Assembly (NCBI GenBank): GCA_008360975.2
Contig: CM039182.1
Location: 151,937,858 to 152,001,857, forward strand
Length of the DNA: 64,000 nucleotides
Direction of reading: 5' to 3'
DNA from: Lichenostomus cassidix
Taxonomy: Eukaryota; Chordata; Aves; Passeriformes; Meliphagidae
Positions 22,780-33,800 of this stretch are shown piece by piece. The notes beneath the pieces are model-generated. The model saw only the letters and a list, made by a program, of their open reading frames with translations. It searched no databases and was not told the DNA's origin. Every line of letters starts with the position of its first letter. Within the stretch, counting starts at the first letter, position 1. The position numbers and the translations under genes were made by a program.

Positions 22780-23545
22780 TGGACACAGGAGGAATAACTA
22801 AGGGACATAGGGGGACACTGAGGGACATGGAAGGACACCAGGGGACACAGGAAGGGTCCCTCAATCAGGGGCTGGGAAGATAGAGTGGGGTCAGCCGGGG
22901 GGTGGGGGTGGTCAGCCCCATCCAGGAGACCCCTGGACATTTGGGACCCTGATCCCAAATCCTGGGGTCATTCCTGGACTCCCCAGTGTCCTCCAGCCCC
23001 CACCAGGAGCTCAATCCCACTCCCACAGTCCCGTGTCCCTCCCCATTGTCCCCTCAGCCCCTCCAGGAGCCCAACCCAAATCCTATGGTCAGTCCCTGTG
23101 TCCTCCCAGTGCTGCAGTGACCCCCACCCCCCTCCCTCAGTTCCATGTCCCCACTGGGCCCCCCCAGAACCCCAATCCCATGGCCCCCCACATTGTCCTC
23201 CCCAGCAGTGCCCCCCATGACCCCAATCCCAGTCCCCTGTCCCTCCCCCCAGTATGCCCCCAGTATGCCCCCAGTGCCCCACATGACCCCAATCCCCGTC
23301 CCCTGTCTCCCTCCCCCAGTATGCCCCCAGTATGCCCCAGTGCCCCACATGACCCCAATCCCAGTCCCTGTCCTCCCCCAGTATGCCCCCGTGTCCCCCC
23401 AGGACCTCAGTCCCACTCCCAGTCCCATGTCACTCTCAGTGATCCCCAATCCCAATCCCATGACATCCCCAGTGTCCCCCCAGAACCCCAATCCCACAGT
23501 CCCTTGTCCACCCCCAAGTGTCCCCCGGTGTCCCTCCAGCCCCCT
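22780..23545 (-). repeat. 5' flank minisatellite of ART copy 4
   Basis: C-rich irregular repeats (CCCAGTATGCCCC, CCCAATCCC). A subset near 23230-23400 forms a cleaner array of about 65 bp units containing GTGCCCCACATGACCCCAAT. Confidence 0.7.
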
Positions 23546-23990
23546 GATACCAAAATCGGTCGGAGTGAACTTCCTGACAGAACTGGAGGAATCAGAAAGC
23601 AGAAATTCTTTATCAGCACCGGAAGCACAGCAGATCTCTCCTTGTCCTGCACGTCAGGGGAGAAATCACCACAGGCTATTTATCCCCCATGATTATGCAT
23701 ATTCATTAAACTGGGCTTCTTATCTAATCCAAAAACTTCAGTTTCCCACATCAAATTTGCATGGCTCCGCCTGGATGACCTTTTATGGTCTGGGAGAGCC
23801 CTGAAAATGGGGTTTCTGGAAGTCGTAGTCCATGAGCGTTTCAATATCACAGATGACCTCGCCTGAACTGTTGCTTTGGGCAGATGCTGCTCCTTCTGTG
23901 TCACAGAAATTGTCAAAAACCACCGGAGTTCCCTTTATCTGTTTCTCACAGGTTCCAGTCACGTTCCTCCTGCTGTGTCCACACTTTTAC
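23546..23990 (-). promoter_or_regulatory. Promoter-like conserved block of ART copy 4
   Basis: Homologue of 8860-9230. The octamer is intact (ATTTGCAT on plus, 23755-23762), as is ATAAAAGG (CCTTTTAT on plus, 23779-23786). Regulatory role inferred. Confidence 0.45.
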
Positions 23991-24161
23991 ATCCTTTTAA
24001 TCGGTTTTGCCAGCTCATCTTTAGGCTCAATTCACAGTTCCTGCACAGGAACTGAAACTTTATTTAACTGAACTGTTATTTCCCACCGCCCAGGACCCCA
24101 GTCCCACTCCCACGGTCCCTTGTCCCCCCAGTGCCACTCCCCACTGCTCACTGAGTTGCTG

Positions 24162-24356
24162 TCACACTTCAGATACAAAATGGGGTCCCCTATCAGATGC
24201 CACCCCAAGCCTGGGGATGATCTCTTTGGGGAGTGACTTCCCTGGCCTTGTTGGTGTGGCAGGAGAAGCTTCTGGAGCCCCAGAAAAGGGATCCACCAAC
24301 CTCAGGAGATACCTGAATCCTCCTTGGTGTGGTAGCTCAGAAAATCCATTTGCCAC
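24162..24356 (-). pseudogene. Gammaretrovirus-like integrase core fragment
   Basis: 65 codons with GFRYLL, VDPFSG (first core Asp) and SDRGPHFVSEV (second core Asp). An in-frame TGA follows where the copy at 8431-8640 has CGA. Class I ERV relic carried with the ART duplication. Confidence 0.65.
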
Positions 24357-24359
24357 TGT

Positions 24360-24564
24360 CTTGGTTTCAAAGGTGTCTGCTAAGGAAGTTGAAAACCTCC
24401 CTTAGAATAGAGAACGTGTCCCACACTTCCCTCTGAATTATTTTAACTTTGGAATCAAGGGCTTTCAGGCAAAGATATGGGAAAAGAAATAACATTTATT
24501 AATCTCTATAACGAGGTAAACAAGTGACAACAACAGTAGCAATAAAAAAAACCCAGAAACTCGG
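24360..24564. mobile_element. Partial LTR-like block
   Basis: Matches the start of the block at 18556 (TCTTGGTTT, GTGTCTGCTA, TATTTTAACTTTGGAATCAA) and runs directly into the minisatellite that follows. Confidence 0.5.
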
Positions 24565-25165
24565 TGACAGATGTCCCTGGGCTGCCAAGCATTTTCCCAT
24601 TTGGTGACATTCTGGGGGTCACTCTCTGTCCCCCATTACCCCAATCCTGCTCCCATGATGCCATGGTGACAGATATCCCTGGGCTGCCAAGCATCTTCCC
24701 ATTTGGTGGCATTCTGGGGGTCTGTCCCTGTCCCCCTAGCAGTGTCCCCCTTGACCCCAATCCTGCTCCCATGATGCTGTGGTGACAGACCTCCCTGGGC
24801 TGCCAAGCATTTTCCCATTTGGTGACGTTCTGGGGGTCACTCCCTGTCCCTCCCAGCAGTGTCCCCCTTGACCCCAATCCTGCTCCCACGATGCCACGGT
24901 GACAGATGTCCCTGGGCTGCCAAGCATTTTCCCATTTGGTGACATTCTGGGGGTCACTCCCTGTCCCCCTAGCGGTGTCCCCCTTGACCCCAATCCTGCT
25001 CCCATAATGCCACGGTGACAGATGTTTCTGGCCCAAGCATTTTCCTGTTTTGTGAAGTTCTGGGGGTCACTCCCTGTCCCTCCCAGCAGTGTCCCCCGTG
25101 ACCCCAATCCTGCTCCCATGATGCCATGGTGACAGATGTCCCTGGGCCAAGGATTTTCCCCTTTG
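24565..25165. repeat. Chimeric minisatellite, about 5 units of 115-125 bp
   Basis: Each unit joins an LTR-derived piece (GACAGATGTCCCTGGGCTGC ... TTTTCCCATTTGGTG) to an ART 5'-flank piece (CTGGGGGTCACTCCCTGTCC ... CCCCAATCCTGCTCCCATGA). The first piece also occurs in the LTR-like block, the second near 4510-4580. Confidence 0.8.
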
Positions 25166-26640
25166 GTGCAGTTACAGTCACAACCAGCAGAGGATAGGTG
25201 CAATGATTCCTCCACAGCTGCAGGTGGCGCTGTGGCGGGAGGTCAGGTCTGTCTCAGGTGGGTAACATGCTGGACAACAGGGTGTCACACAGCAGGACAG
25301 AGCACAGAGGTGTGATAAATGAGTGAATAGTAAATTCTGGCTTTCCCCTACATTAATTTAATATTTACAAGTGATAACGTGCCACTGTTGAACCGCTAGC
25401 AGAGTGTAAGAACCGAGCCAAATCAAATGTGGCGAATTTCTTATTTATTGAATTAATACTAAAACTTATATAGACTTTCAAAGATCATCCGGATTGGGTT
25501 AGTCCAAAACCTCCCCCTAGGCCCATTGGCCAGGCTTGAACTGTCTAACTTTCCAAAGACCATTTCAATAACATCCAAACTTTATCTTTGTTTATAGAAC
25601 ACAAGAAGAAGAAGAGAAAAATTCCCATGGGAAAGAATCTGTGTTGCCACAATAACGTACTGGGTAATCGGGATAAAATACAGTTAAGTAGAAACAAGGT
25701 TAGGGTGAATTACAACTTCGAAATAGTAGTAATATGTCAGAAAACATAGTAAGAAATACATGGTAATAAATGTCTTTTAAGCTGATAAGCCACAAAGTCA
25801 GAGATCAAGACATCCTAAAGAAATGAAAAAGATAAACCACATCCATCCCAGAAATTCTGTTATCTCCATTCACACCTCCCTGAGGAGCTGTCAGCTATAA
25901 ATTAAGTTGGAGCTGAGGAAACATCGAAGGAGAATTTCTACCTTCAACTCTGAGACAATCCAGAAGACCCAAAATGGTGCCGCGATGGCAGAAAGGGGCA
26001 AAGATCGGAGAGGGAGGAACTAAGGAAAGTGGAAATGGTCCTCAGGGCTTAATGAATATGTAACAGTTAGAGAAAGTACCTAAGTTCACAGTAAAATGAG
26101 TAGAATTATGCCTCTGGAAAATTGATTAGCGCCTGATTTCTCAGATATTTTATACAGTTAAAATACATAAAAATATATTCAGTCAGTGTTCATTGGTTTA
26201 AAGTTGAGCAAACCTTCAGTATTCAGTTTCCCGTTGGATTTGAATCTCCTCACCTCTGTTGTTAATTAGATTTTTCATTCTTTAATTTTCCTATTTAATT
26301 TTAATTTTAAAATTAATTTTTTAATTTTCCTATCAGTCTTTTCCTGACCAAATATCTTCACCCCTGCTGGAGACAGATGTTTGTAGATAATCACTGATGT
26401 CCCACTGATAGCTTTTTATCTTTTGGGTTATTTTATCTTTATTTTTTTTACTTTTATTTTTGGGTTACTTTATCTTTTACCTTTGTTTTTGGGTTCCTCC
26501 CAGTCTGTTGATATGCTGAGTCCACCAAACCTCACCTGGTGGAAAAATGTCCTGGAAGAAACCTAAAATTCCTTTTCCTGGGGTAAAGACAAAAAAAACC
26601 CCCTTTGACTAAAGTTATACAAAAATTTTTAACTGCTATA
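25166..26640. other. AT-rich intergenic sequence, no gene seen
   Basis: No coding potential is recognisable. 25.4-26.2 kb has the look of old transposon sequence, but I cannot assign a family. 26240-26480 contains T-rich TTTTAATTTT runs. This stretch separates the ART cluster from the CMTM5 region. Confidence 0.4.
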
Positions 26641-26754
26641 TTTTCTAACATCCTCAGTCCCTGATCCCAAATCCTGGGGTCTCCTGTCCCCCCAGTGTCC
26701 TCCAGGACCCCAATCCCAAACCCTGGGGTCACTCCTGTCCCCAATCCTGTGTCC

Positions 26755-28780
26755 CTCCAGGCAGCACTGGGAGTGACTGTGAGGCACTGGGAGCCACTGG
26801 GAGACACTGGGATGCAACTGGAAATTGGCTGGGCAGCACTGGGAGTGACTGGGAGGCAACTGGGAGGCACTGGGAGACACTGGGATGCAACTGGAAATTG
26901 GCTGGGCAGCACTGGGAGGCAACTGGGGTCTTTTGGGACACAACTGGGAGGTGGGTTGGGAGTACTGGGAGTGACTGGGAGCAACTGGGAGGGCACTGGG
27001 GATTGACTGGGAGGCAACTAGGAGTGACTGGCATCCATTGGCACACAACTGGGAGGTGGATTGAGAGTACTGGGAGTGACTGGGAGCAACTGGGAGGGCA
27101 CTGGGGATTGACTGGGAGGCAACTGGGAGGTGGCTGGGCAGCACTGGGAGTGACTGGGAGGCAACTGGGAGGCTCTGGGGGGAGAACTGGGAGCACTGGG
27201 AGTGACTGGGAGGCGACTGGGAGATGACTGGGAGTGACTGGGAGGCAACTGGGAGGAAACTGGGAGGTGGCTGGGCAGCACTGGGAGGGACTGGGAGTGA
27301 CTGGGAGGCTACTGGGAGTGACTGGGAGCAATTGGGAGCAGCTGGGGATCGACTGGGAGTGACTGGGAGGCAACTGGGGTCCTTTGGGACACAACTGGGA
27401 GGTGGGTTGGGAGTACTGGGAGTGACTGGGAGGCAACTGGGAGCAGCTGGGAAGCAACTGGGAGGCTCTGGGGGGTGAATTGGGAGCACTGGGAGTGACT
27501 GGGAGCAACTGGGAGGGCACTGGAGATTGACTGGGAGTGACTGGGAGGCGACTGGGAGTGACTGAGGTCTATTGGCACACAACTGGGAGGTGGTTTGAGA
27601 GTACTGGGAGTGACTGGGAGGCACCAGGATGCAACTGGGAGGTGGCTGGGCAGCACTGGGAGGGACTGGGAGGCTACTGGGGTCCATTGGCACACAACTG
27701 GGAGGTGGGTTGGGAGTGACTGGGATGCAACTGGGAGTAGCTGGGAAGCTCTGGGGGGTGAATTGGGAGCACTGGAAGTGACTGGGAGCAACTGGGATGG
27801 CACTGGGGATCGACTGGGAGGCAACTGGGAGTGACTGGGGTCCATTGGCACACAACTGGGAGGTGGATTGAGAGTACTGGGAGTGACTGGGAGCAACTAG
27901 AGGGCACTGGAGATCTACTGGGAGTGACTGGGAGGCGACTGGGAGTGACTGGGAGGCAACTGGGAGCAGCTGGGGATCAACTGGGAGGCTCTGGGGGGTG
28001 AATTGGGAGCACTGGGAGTGACTGGGAGCAACTGGGAGGGCACTGGGGATTGACTGGGAGTGACTGGGAGCAACTGGGAGGGCACTGGGGATTGACTGGG
28101 AGTGACTGGGAGGCAACTGGGAGGCACTGGGATGCAACTGGGAGGTGGTTGAGCAGCACTGGGAGGGACTGGGAGGGCACTGGGGTCCATTGGCACACAA
28201 CTGGGATGTGCTTTGAGAGTACTGGGAGTGACTGGAAGGCAACTGGGAGAAGCTGGGAAGCAACTGGGAGTCTCCAGAGGGGTGAATTGGGAGCACTGGG
28301 AGTGACTGGGAGCAACTGGGAGGGCACTGGGAGGCAACTGGGGTCCATTGGCACACAACTGGGAGGTGGTTTGAGAGTACTGGGAGCAACTGGGAGGGCA
28401 CTGGGGATTGACTAGGAGTGACTGGGAGGCACTGGGATGCAACTGGGAGGTGGCTGGGCAGCACTGGGAGGGACTGGGAGGAACTGGGAGGGACTGGGAG
28501 TGACTGAGAGGCTACTGGGAGCAGCTGGGAACAACTGGGAGGCTCTGGAGAGTGAATTGGGAGCACTGGGATGTGACTGGGAGCAACTGGGAGGGCACTG
28601 GGATTGACTGGAAGGCACTGGGATTGACTGGGAGTGACTGGGAGCAAGTGGAGGGTGACTGGGAGGCACTGGGAGGTGATGTGGGAGCACTGGGAGTGAC
28701 TGGGAGGCACTGGGGAATCAACTGGGATGTGACTGGGAAGCACTGGGGGGTGACTGGGCTGTACTGGGAGGCACTGGGAG
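26755..28780 (-). repeat. Minisatellite arm 1 (ACTGGGAG type)
   Basis: About 2.0 kb of 8-21 bp units on the theme CTGGGAGTGACTGGGAGGCA, G-rich on the plus strand. Long open frames here are repeat artefacts. Confidence 0.95.
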
Positions 28781-28806
28781 TGTCGGGGGTGTCTGCAGGG
28801 GCTCAG

Positions 28807-30100
28807 CTCCCAGTGCTCCCAGTGCTCCCAGTTACTCCCCAGTGCCTCCCAGTTGCTTCCCAGCTGCTCCCAGTAGCCTCCCAGTCACTCCCAGTCCCTC
28901 CCAGTTCCTCCCAGTCCCTCCCAGTGCTGCCCAGCCACCTCCCAGTTGCATCCCAGTGCCCCCCAGTCAATCCCCAGTGCCCTCCCAGTTGCTCCCAGTA
29001 CTCTCAAACCACCTCCCAGTCCCTCCCAGTTCACCCCAGTTTCCTTCCAATCTCCTCCCAGTCATCCCCCAGCTGTTCCCAGTGCCTCCCAGTCAATCCC
29101 AGTTACTCCCCAGTAGCTCCCAGTCAGCCCCAGGTTCTTCCCAGACCCTTCCCAGTAGCTCCTAGCAGTTCCCAGTTGCCTCCCAGTACTCCCCAGTGCC
29201 TCCCAGTTGCCTCCCAGTCACTCCCAGTATATAGCCAGGGCCCAACAGCAGCTCCCAGTCCCTCCCAGTCAATCCCAGTTACCTCCCAATAGCTCCCAGT
29301 CAGCCCCAAGTCCCTTCCAGTAGCTCCCAGTTGCTTCCCAGTCACTCCCGATCAATCCCAGTATACATCCCTGGCCGCCCCAGCATCTCCCAGTTCCCTC
29401 CCAGTCCCTCCCAGTTCACCCCAGGTCCCTCCCAGTATCCCCCAGTTTCCTCCCAATCTCCTCCCAGTCATCCCCCAGCTGTTCCCAGTCCCTCCCAATC
29501 CCCTCCCAGTCCCTCCCAGTCTATCCCAGTCCCCTTCTAATCCCTCCCCGTCCCTCCCAGTCCTTCCCAGTCCCTCCCAGTCCCCTCCTAGTTCCTCCCA
29601 GTCTCTCCCAGTCCATTCCCAGTCCCTCCCAGTGCTCCCACTCCCCTCCCAGTCCCTCCCAGTCCCCTCCCAGTCCCTCCCAGTCCCTTTCAATCCCCTC
29701 TCAGTCCTTCCCAGTCCCTCCCAGTCCCCTCCCAGTGCTGCCACTCCCCTCCCAGTTCCTCCCAGTCCCATCCCAGTTCCCTCCCAGTCCCTCCCAGTTC
29801 ACTCCTAGTCCCTTCCAATCCCCTACAAGTCCCTCCCAGTCCCATCCCAGTCCATCCCAGTTCCCGCCCAGTCCCTCTCAATCCCCTCCCAGTCCATTCC
29901 CAGTCCCTCCCAGTCCCCTCCCAGTCCATCCCAGTCCCATCCCAGTTCCCTCCCAGTCCCCCCAGTGCTCCCACTCCCATCCCAGTCCATCCCAGTTCCC
30001 TCCCAGTCCCTCCCAGTCCTTCCCAGTCCCTCCCAGTTCCATCCCAGTCTCTCCTAGTCCCTCCCAGTCCCTCCCAGTCCCTCCCAGTGCTCCCAACAAG
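28807..30100 (+). repeat. Minisatellite arm 2 (CTCCCAGT type), inverted relative to arm 1
   Basis: About 1.3 kb of CTCCCAGTCCCTCCCAGT units, the reverse complement of arm 1, separated from it by a 26 nt non-repeat spacer (28781-28806). Confidence 0.95.
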
Positions 30101-30134
30101 GTCCCTTTGTCTCAGTCCCGCTGGTGCCTGGCAC

Positions 30135-30190
30135 GGGGGGGGGAGGGGGGGGAGGGGCGGGGCCCCGGGGAGTCACGTGGGTGTCCCCCC
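30135..30190 (+). promoter_or_regulatory. Candidate CMTM5 promoter (GC box and CACGTG E-box)
   Basis: A G-rich stretch with GC box GGGGCGGGGC at 30154-30163 and a palindromic E-box CACGTG at 30174-30179. It is the only non-tandem segment in the kilobase before the CMTM5 start codon. The transcription start is not visible; function inferred from position. Confidence 0.4.
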
Positions 30191-30199
30191 GCCCCTCCC

Positions 30200-30840
30200 C
30201 CGCTCCCCCCCGAACCCCCCAGGGACCCCAAAAATCCTCCCAAACCTCCCCAGGGACACCCAAAGACCCCCAAAAACCTCCCCAGGGACCCCAAAAACCT
30301 CCCTAGCGACCCCCAGGGACCCCAAAAATCCTTCCCAGGACCCCCAAGACCCCAGGGACCCCCAAAAATCCCCCAGGACCCCCAGAACCTTCCAGAGACC
30401 CCCAAAATCCTCCCAAGGAACCCCCAGGGACCCCAAAAAAACCTTCTCAGAGACCCCCAGGGACCTCCCAGAAAGCTCCTCAGGACCCCTAAGATCCCTA
30501 GGACCCCCAAAAACCTTCCCAGGGACCCCCAAAAACCTTCCCAAGATCCCCAAAAATCTCCCAAGACCCCCAAAACCTTCCCCAGGACCCCCAGAGACCC
30601 CAGGAACCTCCCAGGACCCCCAAAACCTCCCAAAAAACCTCCCCAGGACCCCCAGAGACCCCAAAAACCTTCCCAAGACCCCCAAAACCTTCCCCAGGAC
30701 CCCCAGAGACCCCAGGAACCTCCCCAGGACCCCCAAAAACCTCCCAAAAAACCTCCCCAGGACCCCCCCGGATCCCCCCAGGGACCCCAAAAATCTCCCC
30801 AGAACCCCCCAGGGACCCCCAAAGGGACCCCAAAAGGGAC
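30200..30840 (+). repeat. C-rich array (CCCCAAAAACCTCCCCAGGA type) before CMTM5 ATG
   Basis: Irregular 15-30 bp repeats up to a few bases before the start codon, so they are likely to form the 5' UTR or the proximal upstream region. Confidence 0.8.
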
Positions 30841-30844
30841 CCCC

Positions 30845-33800
30845 ATGGGGCAGCCAGAGCCACCAGGGGTCTTCGACCTGGGGATGCTGAGAACCCCCCG
30901 GGGGCTGCTGCTGGCAGGGGAACTGGTATGGAACTGGGAGAACTGGTGTGGGACTGGGAACATTGGGATGGGAGTGGGAGAACTGGGAACACTGGGGTGG
31001 GACTGGGATGGGACTGGGGGAAGTGGTGTGGGACTGGGGTGGGAGTGGGGGGACTGGGAACTGGGATGGGACTGGGATGATTTTGGGAACTGGTGTGGGA
31101 CTGGGGGAACTGGGAACACTGGGGTGGGACTGGGATGGGACTGGGGGAAGTGGTGTGGGACTGGGAGAACTGGGATGGGACTGGGGTGGGAGTGGGGTGG
31201 GACTGGGGGAACTGGGATGGGACTGGGATGGGATTTTGGGAACTGGTGTGGGACTGGGGGAACTGGGATGGGACTGGGGTGGGACTGGGAGAACTGGTGT
31301 GGAACTGGGGGAACTGGGGGAACTGGGACTGGGGAACTGGGAACACTGTGATGGGACTGGGATGGGACTGGCAGCACTGGGGGAAGTGGGGGAACTGGTA
31401 TGGAACTGGGATAGGACTGGGATGGGACTGGGGGAACTGGAATGGGACTTGGATGGGAATGGGAGAACTGGTGTGGAACTGGGGGAACTGGGGTGGGACT
31501 GGGGTGGGACTGGGAGCACTGGTGTGGAACTGGTATGGAACTGGGAGAACTGGGGTGGGACTGGGGGAACTGGGAACACTGGGAGGGACTGGGGAAACTG
31601 GGATGGGACTGGGAGAACTGGTGTGGAACTGGTGTGAGACTGGAGATCTGGGATGGGAATGGGGGAACTGGGATGGGACTGGGGAGAACTGGGAGCATTG
31701 GAGCAACTGGAGGGAAACTGGGAGCATTGGGGGAACTGGGAGCACTGGTGTGGGACTGGAGGAACTGGTATGGGACTGGAAGCACTGGGGGAACTGGGAT
31801 GGGATTGGGGCAACTGGTATGGGGTACTGGGAGCACTGGTATGGGGGAATGGGGGAGAACTGGGAGCACTGGGAGACTGGAGGGGAGAACTGGTACGGGA
31901 ACTGGGATGGGACTGGGAGGTACTGGGGGAGACCTGGGGGCACTGGTAGGGGGCACTGGGGAAACTGGGGAGGCGGGAGGGGGAAACTGGTGTGGGAGCA
32001 CTGGGGGGGACTGGAGGAACTGGTGTGGAGGAACTGGGGAGACTGGGAGACACTGGGCGAACTGGGACTGGGAGCACTGGGGGGGACTGGAGGGAAACTG
32101 GGAGCACTGGGGGGACACTGTGGGGGGAACTGGTACTGGGAGGCACTGGGAGCAACTGGGAGGAAACTGGGAGACTGGGGAATGGTCTGGGAGCACTGGG
32201 AGTGACTGGGAGGTGACTGGGAGGCACTGGGGACAAACTGGGATGTGACTGGGAGCGACTGGGATGGGACTGGGATGGGACTGGGAGCAACTGGGATGGG
32301 ACTGGGAGCAACTGGGATGGCACTGGGGGGCAGTGGGGACACAACTGGTGTGACCTCCCCGTGTCCCCCAGGTGCTGTCCGGGGGGTGGTGGTGGCACTG
32401 CTGTGACCCCCATGTGACCCCCATGTCCCCCCAGGTGGGGGTGGTGGCACTCCTGACCTCCCTGTGTCCCCCCAGGTGCTCTCGGCGGGGGTGGTGGCAC
32501 TGCTGTCCCCTCCCGCCCCCCCCACGCTGGCCCCGGCGCTGCTGCAGACCCTGGCGGGAGCTGCGGCCCTGGGGGGGCTTCTGCTGCGGGACCCCCCCCG
32601 GCTGCCCCCCGGATATGGCACCTGCCTGGTATGGGGCACAGGGGACACTTGGGGACAATCGGGGACACCTGGGGGACACCTGGGGGGACACCTGGGGGGC
32701 ACCTGGGAGCAATCGGGGACAGCTGGGGGACACCTGGGAGGACACCTGGGGGGGCATCTGGGGACAATCAGGGACACGTGGGGACAGAGGGGACACCTGG
32801 GGGACACCCGGGGACCTGCAAGGAACAAACAGGGACACCTGGGGACACCTGGGGACACCGGGGAGGGGCACCTGGGGACAGCCAGGGGATAAATGGGGAT
32901 AGCTGGGGTGGCACCTGCGGGGACAGCTGGGATGGCATCTGTGGGACCTTCTGGAACCTCCTGGGGACACCCCGGGTGACAGTGACATCTGCTGCCATGG
33001 CCTCATGGTGTCCCTCGTTGTCACCATCCTGTGTCCCCATGGTGTCCCCTTCATGTCCCCCACCCTGTCCCCCATGTCCCCCACCATGTCCCCATGGTGT
33101 CCCCCATTGTCACCACCCCATGTCCCCACAGTGTCCCCTTCATGTCTCCCCCATGTCCTCCTGGTGTCCCCCATGGTGTCCCCCCTTGTCACCACCCCAT
33201 GTCCCCATGGTGTCCCCCTATTGTCCCCTCCATGGTGTCCCTCCTTGATGTCCATCCTGTTGTCCACTTGTGGTGTCCCCTCCATGTCCCCATGGTGTCC
33301 CTCCCTGTCTCCTTGTGTCCCCCACCCTGTCCCCTTGTGTCCCCCACCCTGTCCCCTTGTGTCCCCCACCCTGTCCCCCATGGTGTCCCTCATTGTCACC
33401 ATCCTGTGTCCCCATGGTGTCCCCCATGTCCGCCCCATGATGTCCCCCACTGTCATTTCCACGGTGTCCCTCATTGTCACCACCCCCTGTCCCCATGGTG
33501 TCCCCTCCATGTGTTCCCCTGTCCCCATGGTGTCCCCTCCATGTGTTCCCCTGTCCCCATGGTGTCCCCCATTGTCACTGCCTTCATCCCCTGGTGTCCC
33601 CTATGGTGTCCCCCATTGTCCCCATCCCCATCCTCTGGTGTCCCCCATGTCCCCACAGTGTCCCCTTATGGTGGCCATGTCCCCACAATGTCCCCCATTG
33701 TCACAGCCCCCATCCCTTGGTGTCCCCCATGGTGTCCCCCATGTCCCCACAGTGTCCTCCCTGGTGTCCCCCATTGTCCCCACCCTATCCCCTGCTGTCC

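Noticed and set aside
30112..33528. Minus-strand open frame of 1138 codons, and other very long frames in 26.6-34.5 kb
   Set aside because: They lie in minisatellites whose unit lengths preserve an open frame, read as Ser/Pro/Gln or Gly/Trp repeats, and run across the CMTM5 exons on the opposite strand.
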